A stretch of DNA of 64,000 bases from NCBI GenBank assembly GCA_910574195.1, contig CAJTBF010000004.1, forward strand, positions 62,001 to 126,000, given 5' to 3'. A model generated the notes under the pieces. The model had not been told where the DNA came from, ran no database searches, and worked only from the letters and a program-made list of their open reading frames with translations. Source of the DNA: Lachnospiraceae bacterium (GTDB lineage Bacteria > Bacillota > Clostridia > Lachnospirales > Lachnospiraceae). This document shows, piece by piece, positions 33,054-42,725 of the stretch. Made by a program: the position numbers and the translations under genes. Within the stretch, counting starts at the first letter, position 1, and each line of letters opens with the position of its first letter.

Positions 33054-33701
33054 CTACAAAGTTTCTCCTTTATAAAGACCAAGAGCACTGAAAGATGTGG
33101 TCACATTTCCAAGTACAACACTTCCGGCCCCTATCACGCTCTTTGCTCCTATCCTTATTCCCTGGATAACTGTTGCATTCGCGCCAACAAATGTATGATC
33201 TCCTACCACGACATTCCCACAAAGTACCGCTCCCACCGCAATATGACTGAATTCTCCAACGACACACTCATGTTCGACAATACTTCCTGAATTGAGAATC
33301 GACATCTTTCCGATAGAAGCACCTGCATTCACGACCACATTTTTCCCAATAAAAATTCCATCCGCCAACGTTGCAAACGCAGAAACGTTGGCGGATGGAT
33401 CTACAATATTTGGAAACGTAAAACCTATATTCCTGGCATTATGATACAATTTATATCTTAAAGACGTATCTTTTATACTCCCTACCGTAATAAAAGCTTC
33501 CTGAACTCCTTCCTGAAATAATTTTGGAAGAACCGTATCATCCCCTATTACGGGACATCCCATAATAGACGTTCCTCTTAGAATATCAGGATCCGTAATG
33601 TATATTTTATTATATTGTTTTCTTCGCAGTACAGCGTCCAGCACAGACTTGCAATGTCCGCCGGCGCCAAGCAGCACCAGTCTTTTCTCTGCTTTTTTCA
33701 T
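33054..33701 (-). CDS. NeuD-family sugar N/O-acetyltransferase
   Basis: 215 aa. An N-terminal Rossmann-like PglD_N domain (KRLVLLGAGGHCKSVLDAVL) is followed by left-handed beta-helix hexapeptide repeats from about 105 to the end (IGKNVVVNAGASIGKM, IVEHECVVGEFSHIAVGAVL, GANATVIQGIRIG). The catalytic His of this fold lies in VEHECVVGEFSHI. This is the PglD/NeuD/LegH group, which acetylates 4-amino sugars with acetyl-CoA. Beside a LegC-type aminotransferase it would produce the N-acetylated 4-amino-6-deoxy sugar. Confidence 0.9.
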   Translation of the reverse strand: MKKAEKRLVLLGAGGHCKSVLDAVLRRKQYNKIYITDPDILRGTSIMGCPVIGDDTVLPKLFQEGVQEAFITVGSIKDTSLRYKLYHNARNIGFTFPNIVDPSANVSAFATLADGIFIGKNVVVNAGASIGKMSILNSGSIVEHECVVGEFSHIAVGAVLCGNVVVGDHTFVGANATVIQGIRIGAKSVIGAGSVVLGNVTTSFSALGLYKGETL

Positions 33702-33705
33702 GAGA

Positions 33706-34755
33706 TTACCCTCTAATGAGTTTTAGATATTCCTCCCAATTTCCCATATCTGTCCATGATCCTTCAGAAATCGGAAATACGCCTACCCGTACTTTATCTC
33801 TAAGCAGACGTTTTATTAAATCGGTGATATGAAGAAATTCGTTGTTCCGGATATATCCAAAAATTTCCGGTTCCAAAACATAAAGGCCTGAATTGATCTG
33901 ATAAACCATTTCCGGTTTTTCTTTGATGTCAGCAAGTACCCCCTCTTCTTGTGTTTCAAGCGTTCCATATGGAATAGAATAATTCTTTAAAACAGAAACG
34001 ACCGTAATCATATTTCTATTTTTCTTATGATATTTCATAAGATCCGATAAATTTATATCCACAAGAATATCACAATTTGAAACAAAAAAAGTACTATTTA
34101 ACCGTTCCTTTAAAAGAAAAAGAGAACCCGCTGTTCCAAGAGGCTCTTCTTCACATATAAATTGTATCCCATATTCCGTATTGCCAAGTCCTTCAAAGTA
34201 ATTTTGAATCGTATCTGCTTTATAATTTACAGAAATATAAAACTCTTTACATCCCACTTCAACAAATTCATCCATAATCTCTTCGATAATTGTCTTTTCT
34301 TTCAGCGGAATCAATGGTTTGGGAAGAATGTTTGTAATTGGCCGTAATCTGCTGCCTCTCCCTCCCGCCATAATAACAACAGGGCATTGTACTTTTTGAC
34401 TGTTTTTTTGATATGCATTGGAAAATACTTCTTCCCATTCTATGGTATCCGTCAACATCCCTTTGTCATCAACCACAGGCATACATTCCAGACGTTTGCG
34501 CTGCATTAATATTTTAATCTCATCCATGCTCATTTCATTGGAAGCATACAGGATATCAGACCGCATGTATCCGGCAACACAGTCCGATAAATCTCGTTTA
34601 TTCAATATTGCTCTCTGTATATCTCCGATTGTGATTAAACCGAGAAACTTATCTTCATTACAGACAATCAGTAATTTGCGCCCCGCCTTGTCCATAATTC
34701 TCAGCACATCAATCAGAGTTGTTTCTTTTGTAATTACAATTTTTTTATTTATCAC
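33706..34755 (-). CDS. CBS-domain sugar nucleotidyltransferase (PtmE-like)
   Basis: 349 aa from a GTG at 34755 with AGAGGGGAG upstream; the frame also opens at an ATG (34833) right after legC, so an N-terminal extension of 26 residues cannot be excluded. Residues 1-115 form two CBS motifs (KLLIVCNEDKFLGLITIGDI; LECMPVVDDKGMLTDTI). The nucleotidyltransferase domain begins VVIMAGGRGSRLRPITNILP, with NCDILVDINLSDL as the metal site. This CBS-plus-transferase architecture is that of PtmE, which makes GDP-glucosamine in the Campylobacter legionaminic pathway. Substrate here is inferred from architecture and neighbours. Confidence 0.85.
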   Translation of the reverse strand: MINKKIVITKETTLIDVLRIMDKAGRKLLIVCNEDKFLGLITIGDIQRAILNKRDLSDCVAGYMRSDILYASNEMSMDEIKILMQRKRLECMPVVDDKGMLTDTIEWEEVFSNAYQKNSQKVQCPVVIMAGGRGSRLRPITNILPKPLIPLKEKTIIEEIMDEFVEVGCKEFYISVNYKADTIQNYFEGLGNTEYGIQFICEEEPLGTAGSLFLLKERLNSTFFVSNCDILVDINLSDLMKYHKKNRNMITVVSVLKNYSIPYGTLETQEEGVLADIKEKPEMVYQINSGLYVLEPEIFGYIRNNEFLHITDLIKRLLRDKVRVGVFPISEGSWTDMGNWEEYLKLIRG

Positions 34756-34834
34756 GTTTTGCTCCCCTCTGACAAATGTCTTTATCTCACAAATATGTCC
34801 AAAGTATGATTCCTCCAGTATCTCTCTTTGCATA

Positions 34835-36007
34835 TTAGAAGAACCTACCTAACACTTTTTTTACTGTCCCGGATACATATTGAATATCCTCTTCTGCCAG
34901 ATTTGTACTTGCAGGTATATTTAAAATACATCCGCTATAATAAGGCGCTTTCTCCATTTTATAGGTCAGGGAATCCTCATAAGGTTTTTGTTCATGGATC
35001 AGTCCCCAGATCGCTCTTGTTTGTACTTTTTCCTTCTGTAAACGCATGATAATTTCACGCATAGACAGGTTCACTCTGATTTTGTCAATCTCCAAAGAGT
35101 AAAACCATTTATTCGAGTTTGTATCTTCTCTAAAAGATTTTAATTGTACATACGGAGCATCTGCAAATAATGTCTGATATAAATCATAGTTCTTTTGTTT
35201 CCGCCTGATAAACTCATCCAACATCTCCATCTGAGCCACTCCAACCGCTGCCTGCAGATTTGTCATTCTATAATTATATCCGATCTCTTTATGGATGTAA
35301 TAATGCGGATCATCTTTCGCCTGTGTGGAAAGATATCGTAAGTGATCTACCGATGTACAGTATCTTGCTGTTACGGCTCCGCCGCCGCCCGTTGTAATAA
35401 TTTTATTTCCATTAAAGGAAAACGCACCGTAGTCTCCTATGGTTCCCGCATATTTCCCCGCGTATTTCCCTGCTGTATACTTTGTCCCCAATGCCTCCGT
35501 AGCGTCCTCAATTACTTTTAAATGATAGCGCCTGGCCGTATCCATAATCCTTTCCATGTCAGCCATATTCCCAAACACATGAACAACCACCACTGCTTTT
35601 ACCAGTTTCCCCTTATATGTAAGCATCCCTTCATGAAAGTCACATTCCTTCTCACAAAACTCCTGCAGTTTTATCGGATCCATACACAAACTTTCATCGC
35701 AATCCATAAAGACCGGATTGGCAAACTGATACCGGACCGGATTTACCGCTGCTATAAACGTAAGTGTCGGTACGATCACCACATCATCCGGCCCCACACC
35801 GCATTCAATAAGTGACAGATGCAATGCGGATGTACCACTTTGACATGCAGCCACGTTTTCTACATGGAGAAACTCTGCCAGCATCTTTTCCAGTTTCGTA
35901 ATATATGCCCCTCCCGTAGAGACCCAGCCCTGTTTTACTGCATCTTCCACATATTTTCTCTCGTTTCCTTCAAAGTTGGGAACGGACAACGGTATAAAAT
36001 CCATCAT
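34835..36007 (-). CDS. LegC-type DegT/DnrJ/EryC1 sugar aminotransferase
   Basis: 390 aa PLP enzyme. The N-terminus FIPLSVPNFEGNERKYVEDA and GWVSTGGAYI are characteristic of the LegC subgroup. Also visible are ACQSGTSALHLSLIECGV, VIVPTLTFIAAVNPVRY, VIEDATEALGTKY with the PLP-ring Asp, and the Schiff-base Lys in SFNGNKIITTGGGG near 190. A short KYAGKYAG duplication occurs near 178. It aminates a 4-keto-6-deoxy sugar nucleotide, the product expected of the dehydratase encoded just upstream. Confidence 0.9.
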   Translation of the reverse strand: MMDFIPLSVPNFEGNERKYVEDAVKQGWVSTGGAYITKLEKMLAEFLHVENVAACQSGTSALHLSLIECGVGPDDVVIVPTLTFIAAVNPVRYQFANPVFMDCDESLCMDPIKLQEFCEKECDFHEGMLTYKGKLVKAVVVVHVFGNMADMERIMDTARRYHLKVIEDATEALGTKYTAGKYAGKYAGTIGDYGAFSFNGNKIITTGGGGAVTARYCTSVDHLRYLSTQAKDDPHYYIHKEIGYNYRMTNLQAAVGVAQMEMLDEFIRRKQKNYDLYQTLFADAPYVQLKSFREDTNSNKWFYSLEIDKIRVNLSMREIIMRLQKEKVQTRAIWGLIHEQKPYEDSLTYKMEKAPYYSGCILNIPASTNLAEEDIQYVSGTVKKVLGRFF

Positions 36008-36051
36008 TTGATCCTTCCTCTCTCTTTTAAATATCCCGCATTATTTCTTCC

Positions 36052-37260
36052 TTACATTTTACTGTCCAGCACTCTTCCTTTTTCTATATGCTTAAAATTT
36101 GGAAGGTACAAACTCATAATTTCTACAATCTCTTTTTTTGATATTGTGGGTTTCTCAAAAGCTGCTTCCAGACAATTCACCAGCGAATTGACCCGGTTCT
36201 TATCCGGTATAACTGTATCTGTAACAACTCCCAGAGAATGAAATCTTTCCATATCTATTCTTTCATTCCCGGTATAAAATTCTTCATATAGTTTTTCTCC
36301 GGAAGTATCGGATACCGCATAATATACCGGGTACTTCTTACTTCCTCTTTTCAATTCCTCCGCTTTCTTTCTCGCCTCTTCCTCAGACGTACATTCCACT
36401 ACCTCATATCCATGCTCCTGAAGCAATGCAGTAGCAATTGCATCAAATGACATCATTTGAACTTTGTCCAGCTTTGGGAAGAAAATCTCCCTGTTCTTTC
36501 CCAACATACAGGCAAGCAGACAAATCTGTCCGCTCTCTTCCAGGGATACAAAGTAACGCTTTATATCCGATGGAGCGGACAAGGGCTGGTATTTTGATAA
36601 ACGCGCAAGAAATCCGGCAGGTAAAGAGCCGTTTGAAAACGCAACGTTTGCAAATCTGGCAGTCTTTACCGGGAAGCGATCTGAGTAACTAAAAATAACA
36701 TCCTCCATAATCCGTTTACTTGCTCCCATAATATTGACGGGATTCGCCGCCTTATCCGTAGACACACAAAAATATTCTTCCGGCGGAAATTCGGCAAGCA
36801 AATTTAAAAGTTTTTTCGCCTGAAGAACATTATTCTGCAGCAAAGCTTCTATGGAATAAATATCTTTTTCACTTCGGACATGTTTATGCGCCGAAAAATT
36901 TGCGACAATCTGAAACCCTTTGCGGGATCGGAACATTTTTTCAAAGGTTTTCGATGAGAAACTCATCGGATATAAGATAAATTCTTCCGGTATCCGTGTA
37001 TTCGCGGCACTTCGTAAATCGCGCGCCAGCTCGGCAAGTTCGTTTTCATTCGTATCCACCACGACAAGTGTGGCCGGATGGAACTGTAATATCGCTTTAA
37101 TGAAAGAGGAACCAATACTCCCTGCCCCTCCTATCACCAGTACAGATCGCTGATCTATTTTCTCTCTCAATTTCTTTTTATTACCTTCTAAATCATCCTG
37201 AAACATACTTGATTTTCTGCCTGTCACAAATTCTGATACAAAACTACCCAGTTCAAACAT
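36052..37260 (-). CDS. NDP-HexNAc 4,6-dehydratase (LegB/PglF/CapD-like SDR)
   Basis: 402 aa extended short-chain dehydrogenase (Polysacc_synt_2): Rossmann motif VLVIGGAGSIGSSFIKAIL, VVVDTNENELAELARDL, FSAHKHVRSEKD, and the active-site segment CVSTDKAANPVNIMGASKRI, in which Met replaces the Tyr of the usual YxxxK, as in PglF/FlaA1/CapD proteins. There are no N-terminal membrane helices, so it is the soluble form. It would turn UDP- or GDP-GlcNAc into the 4-keto-6-deoxy derivative for LegC. Confidence 0.88.
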   Translation of the reverse strand: MFELGSFVSEFVTGRKSSMFQDDLEGNKKKLREKIDQRSVLVIGGAGSIGSSFIKAILQFHPATLVVVDTNENELAELARDLRSAANTRIPEEFILYPMSFSSKTFEKMFRSRKGFQIVANFSAHKHVRSEKDIYSIEALLQNNVLQAKKLLNLLAEFPPEEYFCVSTDKAANPVNIMGASKRIMEDVIFSYSDRFPVKTARFANVAFSNGSLPAGFLARLSKYQPLSAPSDIKRYFVSLEESGQICLLACMLGKNREIFFPKLDKVQMMSFDAIATALLQEHGYEVVECTSEEEARKKAEELKRGSKKYPVYYAVSDTSGEKLYEEFYTGNERIDMERFHSLGVVTDTVIPDKNRVNSLVNCLEAAFEKPTISKKEIVEIMSLYLPNFKHIEKGRVLDSKM

Positions 37261-37294
37261 TTTATTCTATTCCTCTTTTCCTGTTCATTACAAA

Positions 37295-38366
37295 TCAATA
37301 TTTTGCTATTCTCCCGGCAGTTCTTTCGAACATCAATTTTGCTTTCCTTCCAATATGCAGTCTTTCAAACAACCAGTTCCGAAGATACTCTATCGTTCCA
37401 CAGATCATATATAGAACCACCGCTGTTATAATAATGGTTATGATACTTACAACTGCATTCAATTCTGCGATCCACCCAAAAGCATTGACAAATACATGAT
37501 TTCGTATCACAATCTGCGAGTGTATCAAAAATACACCAAATGATACACCACTTAACATTTTTATGATATTTTGTATCCTTTGATTTTTTATTTCTATTTT
37601 GGAAAAAGCAGCCATCAGCATAATCGCATTCAGCAGTATCGTGGGAGACGTATATTTTACAAACATATTACTAAATGGAATTAGCGATTCTATTTTTATA
37701 CTTTCTATTACAAACCTTATCAGCCATGAAAAAGTAACACCTGATAAATAAATCACAATTGCTTTCTTAGTTCCTGTATTCGAAAACAGGCCGCATTTTT
37801 TCATCAATCCGCCTACCATATAAAGCAGTAATATCCATATAAATGAATAACCGTCCAGCATATTCATCGGATCTTTGCCTGTAAAGGTCGTCCATGCCGA
37901 ACAAAATAAAAAGATGACCAGAAAACAGTTTTTCGCTGTTTTTGGATTCATCCCATTCACCGCCGCATTCATATAAGGCATAAACAAAAAAGTTCCAAAA
38001 TAGGAAGTAAAATATTTCCACTCACAAAAAGTAGTGGGAAACATGGATATAATTAATTCTTCCCGTGTAATATCAATTCCTGCTATAAAAACACATATCA
38101 ACGTAATAAGAACTGAATAAAAGAATACCTGCAGCCACCGGAGAAACACTTTATAATATTCACATTTCCGGTCTGCCATTAAGTAACCTGTAGTGATTGC
38201 AAAAACATTCACCGCACAATAACACATTACTTCCAAATATCCATGCAATTCATATCCTAATGATAATATTTCTTTGTTTTGCCCCCCCAATCCCTAAAAC
38301 GTGCAATACTAACACCATATGCATGGCGATTACTTTCAGCAAGTCAATCCCATAATTTCTCTTCAT
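37295..38366 (-). pseudogene. Acyltransferase-3 family membrane protein, frameshifted at G7
   Basis: The N-terminal part begins at the ATG 38366 (GGGGGA upstream) as MKRNYGIDLLKVIAMHMVLV then LHVLGIGG, the first helix of an acyltransferase-3 (OafA-like) protein with the family His. It runs out of frame at G7 (38282-38288) and stops at about 38250. The rest (37295-38290) continues in another frame as GGQNKEILSLGYEL followed by about nine helices. Six or nine G would join them into about 357 residues. These enzymes O-acetylate exopolysaccharides from the membrane. Confidence 0.88.
38282..38288 (-). repeat. Poly-G tract (G7) breaking the acyltransferase gene
   Basis: Seven C on the plus strand. 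The frame ATT GGG GGG GCA AAA ends about 14 codons later; ATT GGG GGG CAA AAC, with one G fewer, joins the remaining open frame. Confidence 0.92.
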
Positions 38367-38438
38367 AAAGATCATTCCCCCATCCAAAATACAATTCGTA
38401 TGAAGCTTTCTTATACGAACCTGCACAACAATCATTTT

Positions 38439-39713
38439 TTATGACTTTGTTTTTACACTATTATAATAGAACACAATCGAAATCAGACTGGATACTGTTA
38501 CGACTCCCAATGTGGCATACGCGGCTCCAAGAGGACCGATCCTTTTTATAAATATAACATCCAACACAACATTTACAATTCCACTGACCAGACTGTTCCA
38601 AAAGTTGATTTTCACCTTGCGCATCATTGCCAGAATATTCCCAAACGGAATTCGCATCATTGTAGAAAAAATATAACTCAATCCCAAAGCCTGAAAGATA
38701 GGAACCGCTTCCAGATAATCTGCGCCATAAATGACGGAAATAATCTCGCGCGATGCGAATATCATTAAAAGACCAATCGGCAGGTTTATCGCGGAAAGTC
38801 CCGCAATTAATATTTTTGTATATTTTTTAATCCATTCTTTATGATCCTTCATTCTGGCAAAATAAGGATACACTGCAACCATAACCGAACTTGTTATAAA
38901 AAACATATTATTCGGAATTTGCGTACTTGCTTTATAAATGGCAACATCTTCCGGTGAATTCATCAGACTTCCGATTAATTGCACATCGATAATCAATAAT
39001 AGTTGTGAAAGCCCATTATTTGCCATACAGACTAAGGAATATTTCATTAACTCTATATGTTTTCCGATTTCAAATTTCGTCCGGTAAATAATCCCCCGCA
39101 ATTTTTTCCTATATTTATAAAGTATATAGAAAGAAGCTGCAATTGCCGCCAGATAGAAAGAATAGACATATCCTGATACGCCGAGCAGCACGGTAAGACT
39201 GATTCCACTTAACGTTCTGATGAAACTATTCAGATTGGTGATTCTCGCAAAATCCTGATTCTTTTTCGTCGCCCGCAGACCGATGCAAAAATAGGTATAC
39301 GTGAAAAAAATCACAGGCCACAAAGAAAAAAGACACAAAATCTCCCTCGAACCGGGTAATGCCATGTGGCCCGCTATGGAATAAATAAATAAAATCAATG
39401 CTAAAACCGCATTGATTGCTGTTCCGTATATATACCCAAACCAGAGTCTTTCCCTTCTATTTTCTACTGTTTCAGAACAAAATTGTAATATTCCGGCATC
39501 TATTCCAAACCCACTGAAGATCAGAACAAAAGATACAATATTGTATGCATAACTAAAATTTCCGAAATCATTTTGTGACATAAATCTGACAATCACTATA
39601 TTTAACAAAAAGGAAAGACCATAATTTATCACACTTGATCCCACAATATGAGGGATTCCATTCTTTACCAGCGTAGCTATCCCTTTTTTTATATTTCGTA
39701 TTTGTCCATTCAT
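38439..39713 (-). CDS. Wzx-type oligosaccharide flippase
   Basis: 424 aa with about twelve membrane helices. The N-terminus NGIPHIVGSSVINYGLSFLL and VIVRFMSQNDFGNFSYAYNI are typical of Wzx/RfbX proteins of the MOP superfamily, as are the second-half MVAVYPYFARM and GPLGAAYATLGVVTVSSL. It should move the completed undecaprenyl-linked repeat unit across the membrane for polymerisation. Confidence 0.9.
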   Translation of the reverse strand: MNGQIRNIKKGIATLVKNGIPHIVGSSVINYGLSFLLNIVIVRFMSQNDFGNFSYAYNIVSFVLIFSGFGIDAGILQFCSETVENRRERLWFGYIYGTAINAVLALILFIYSIAGHMALPGSREILCLFSLWPVIFFTYTYFCIGLRATKKNQDFARITNLNSFIRTLSGISLTVLLGVSGYVYSFYLAAIAASFYILYKYRKKLRGIIYRTKFEIGKHIELMKYSLVCMANNGLSQLLLIIDVQLIGSLMNSPEDVAIYKASTQIPNNMFFITSSVMVAVYPYFARMKDHKEWIKKYTKILIAGLSAINLPIGLLMIFASREIISVIYGADYLEAVPIFQALGLSYIFSTMMRIPFGNILAMMRKVKINFWNSLVSGIVNVVLDVIFIKRIGPLGAAYATLGVVTVSSLISIVFYYNSVKTKS

Positions 39714-39743
39714 AAATAATTTCAGTTCCCTATCTTCTCTGTA

Positions 39744-41468
39744 TCAAAAAAATTGACTTAAACTTTCTAAAAGCGTGATTGCCTGCGTTTTTTCTATTGT
39801 AGTCCCTTCCTCATACAACAGTCTGATATCATCCAGTAAAGTACCGGAAAATGAATCCCGTATCTTCTCTTTTTCTATTGCATTTTTCGCAAAACCATCC
39901 AGTTCCCTCCGTACTTCTCTGTTATTTTCATACCAGTAATCCCATGGATTCATACTGCTTTTTTCTAACCTGGCATCCGGCTCCTCTGCCAGATGTAATT
40001 TCCAAAAAACCCATGCCACAGATACAGATATACCATACTTCTTCACTTTTCTTAAGTTCTGCCTCCAGCGGCCTTCTGTTAACAGACCATTGTTGTAACG
40101 CTCTAATGGAATTTCTGCTGCTTTTGGATACCTGCTAAGCACCCATTTTTTATAGATCTCATGATGATCTCGCTTTCTTTTAGGAATGCTTCCAATACAA
40201 TATTCAAAAAATTCTTTATATAAAAATGGTGAGATGCACTCGACATAATTCGAACAGACCATTTTATTGGCGACAACCCCATTAAATACTCTTGTCTCCA
40301 TCAAATATTTTTCAATGTTTCCTTTCCCATCCCATCGGCCGGTAATTCTGCCCGATAAACGTGTGGAATATGCCCCCGGGAAATCCGTCTTTTCCGAACC
40401 ATGGAAACTGCCCACAACGGCGTCCCCAACATCCCCTGTATGGAGAATTCCATACGGTCCAAAATTAATTTTCTGCAGCATACTATAAATATGGCAGATC
40501 CCGGAATACAAAGCCAGGCCACCATTTAATTTCACAATATCCCGATGTGCCAAAAGACATTTTCCATCGTTTAAAGGCTTTATCAGCATCTCTATGTTTA
40601 ATTTCTGCGCTACCTTTTTGGCAATTACTTCGTCTAAATAATCCGCCTGGCTAAACGTAATACTTAACAGGTCTGTATAACCCATTTCATACGCCGTCCA
40701 AACTGTCATTCTGGAATCCAGACCACCGCTGAGACTTGCAATATGCCGATATCCATATTCAGCATCTTTGTCAAATTGATATTGAACCGCTTTCTTAAAA
40801 AGAGTATCCAATGTATTTATTATTTCCTCATCACTCTGTTCAGACTGTAATCCACTATAATATTCATAATGATAATATTGACTTACTGAAATAGAACCAT
40901 CTTTTATTTTCATATAGTGTCCATGTGGCAATTTTTTTATTTCCGATACCAGGGTATACTCTTTCGTCATGAATCCATATGTCAGCAAATCATAGGCGGC
41001 GACTTCATTCAAATTATAATTTTTATTACATTCTTTTAAAGTTTCGATGATATTCCCAATCTCAGAAGAAACAATAAAATCCTTTCCGTCACAATAATAA
41101 AATATCGGTTTATTTTCAATATGACTGGTATAGATATACCATGTGTCATCCTGCTTTTGATAATGCGCTCCACAAAATACTCCTCGTAAAGCGTCAAAAT
41201 ATCGTTCTTCACTTTCATGGATCATATTTGCAAGTGTCGTCGCCCAGTCTGCATGATACTTTTCACATAGTTCCCTTTTATTGAGAATAATCCCGTCGGT
41301 AATCACAGCCAATTTCCCAGCTTCCTGAAATACTTTATCTCCCTGGAATTTCTTTGGTGCATTTCTTCTCACGATATATCGGGGAATATGTAGATATTCC
41401 ATATCTGCCTGCCCGAAAAATGCCCCTGGCTCTTCTCCACTTAAAATATTACTGATATAAAATCCCAA
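39744..41468 (-). CDS. Asparagine synthetase-like protein without the N-terminal Cys nucleophile
   Basis: 574 aa. The frame opens at a TTG (41468) nine nt after AGGAG, giving MGFYIS, so the catalytic Cys2 of class II amidotransferases is missing. The N-terminal glutaminase-like fold can still be followed (RYFDALRGVFCGAHY, FIVSSEIGNII). The synthetase domain has the PP-loop SLSGGLDSRMTVWTAYEM near 247 and SQADYLDEVIAKKVA. Proteins of this type occur in exopolysaccharide loci, where they are proposed to adenylate and amidate or modify a uronic acid or amino group using free ammonia or another amine. A link to the ManNAcA made by wecC is possible. Function unproven. Confidence 0.8.
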   Translation of the reverse strand: MGFYISNILSGEEPGAFFGQADMEYLHIPRYIVRRNAPKKFQGDKVFQEAGKLAVITDGIILNKRELCEKYHADWATTLANMIHESEERYFDALRGVFCGAHYQKQDDTWYIYTSHIENKPIFYYCDGKDFIVSSEIGNIIETLKECNKNYNLNEVAAYDLLTYGFMTKEYTLVSEIKKLPHGHYMKIKDGSISVSQYYHYEYYSGLQSEQSDEEIINTLDTLFKKAVQYQFDKDAEYGYRHIASLSGGLDSRMTVWTAYEMGYTDLLSITFSQADYLDEVIAKKVAQKLNIEMLIKPLNDGKCLLAHRDIVKLNGGLALYSGICHIYSMLQKINFGPYGILHTGDVGDAVVGSFHGSEKTDFPGAYSTRLSGRITGRWDGKGNIEKYLMETRVFNGVVANKMVCSNYVECISPFLYKEFFEYCIGSIPKRKRDHHEIYKKWVLSRYPKAAEIPLERYNNGLLTEGRWRQNLRKVKKYGISVSVAWVFWKLHLAEEPDARLEKSSMNPWDYWYENNREVRRELDGFAKNAIEKEKIRDSFSGTLLDDIRLLYEEGTTIEKTQAITLLESLSQFF

Positions 41469-41480
41469 TCCAATCCTCTC

Positions 41481-42611
41481 CTAATCCGGCTCATCAAAAT
41501 TCATCACCTGTTTCCATTTTATGCGAATCGCATTCCACGAAAACAATTGATAGATACGTTTTTGATTCTTCTGCAATTCATTTAAAAACCTGCTTTGTTC
41601 TTTTAATTCAACACAATCGTGCAAAAACCCCGGTAATTCGTCAAAAGTTTTGTATTCTATATAAAACACACCATTCTCTGTTAATTCCGGATAGGGAATC
41701 CAACAGGGATTAAATACCAGGCCGCCTGCCAGCAAATGTTCTAATATGGTTGCAGACAGAGAATCTGTAATCTGAGCATGTATGAACAGATCCGTCGCTT
41801 TTGTGAGCCATGCATTTTTTTCATCATCTAAAAACTTTGTAAAAAAGGAATAACCACATCCGGTTTCCCGAAGCTTTTCCTCAAGTTTGCAAATATAACT
41901 TTTGTTATTTTCACCATATGTCAGACGGAGAACCACATGTATCCTTTTTCTTTTCTCTTCTTCCAGTCTCCCTATCTGCTCAAGTACACGAAGATGTTGT
42001 TGCTCCGGCGCTCTGTTATACCCTATGGATACAATCACTTTATCAGAAGGCAACGACATTTTTTCTTTTGCAGCACTGTTTGGAATTTCTTTTATTTTTT
42101 CTATAAAATCCAACTCTGATAATCCAAACTTAGCGCCATAAATCCTATGATTATATTGGCATCCAAACAGTTCTTCAAACTTTTTTCTCATCTGCAAAGA
42201 GGGAATTACAAATTTATCATAATACTTTAACAAGTGTTTCTTACAAATGAATTCCCTTTTCGTAATTCGCAAAATGTCGCTTCCCCAAAAAACAGCCAGA
42301 CGGTATCTGGAACAGTTTCTTAACAGAAAGTTCATTATGATCCGATCCGTTGATACAAAACTGGTAATGATCAAATCATAATTGGATTTACGCAATAATT
42401 TATAAGACTGAAAACAGTATAGCAGGCCGCTTACCAGCCTGATCTGCCCCCGTACCGGAGCCTGTACCAATGTCACTTTACTCTGCTTATAAAAATCTGC
42501 ATATTTATCAAAGGATTGGCCATGTAAAACAATCTCATGACCGGTTAATACATACTTCATTAAATTTCTATTATGAATGGACTCCGCATCCCCAAGAATC
42601 AATATTTTCAT
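41481..42611 (-). CDS. Glycosyltransferase, GT4-like (GT-B fold)
   Basis: 376 aa. N-terminal MKILILGDAESIHNRNLMKY, a middle LAVFWGSDILRITKREFICK, then the C-terminal Rossmann lobe VIVSIGYNRAPEQQHLRVLE and KATDLFIHAQITDSLSATILE, where the Glu of the donor-binding E-x7-E region is visible. It probably adds a sugar of the repeat unit in the cytosol. The family is assigned from the overall layout; donor unknown. AAAGGAAAAAGGA precedes the ATG. Confidence 0.8.
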   Translation of the reverse strand: MKILILGDAESIHNRNLMKYVLTGHEIVLHGQSFDKYADFYKQSKVTLVQAPVRGQIRLVSGLLYCFQSYKLLRKSNYDLIITSFVSTDRIIMNFLLRNCSRYRLAVFWGSDILRITKREFICKKHLLKYYDKFVIPSLQMRKKFEELFGCQYNHRIYGAKFGLSELDFIEKIKEIPNSAAKEKMSLPSDKVIVSIGYNRAPEQQHLRVLEQIGRLEEEKRKRIHVVLRLTYGENNKSYICKLEEKLRETGCGYSFFTKFLDDEKNAWLTKATDLFIHAQITDSLSATILEHLLAGGLVFNPCWIPYPELTENGVFYIEYKTFDELPGFLHDCVELKEQSRFLNELQKNQKRIYQLFSWNAIRIKWKQVMNFDEPD

Positions 42612-42725
42612 TCCTTTTTCCTTTTATACAGAGAATCAGCCGTCTCCTTTTTGGGCATACTGTGCTTATTGAACTACGAATGCTGTACAAGATACGAGAT
42701 TAAAATATACGATACAGTACACAGG

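Noticed and set aside
37767-38021. Small minus-strand frames inside the acyltransferase gene as separate genes
   Set aside because: They are shadows; the acyltransferase helices are continuous in one frame through this stretch.
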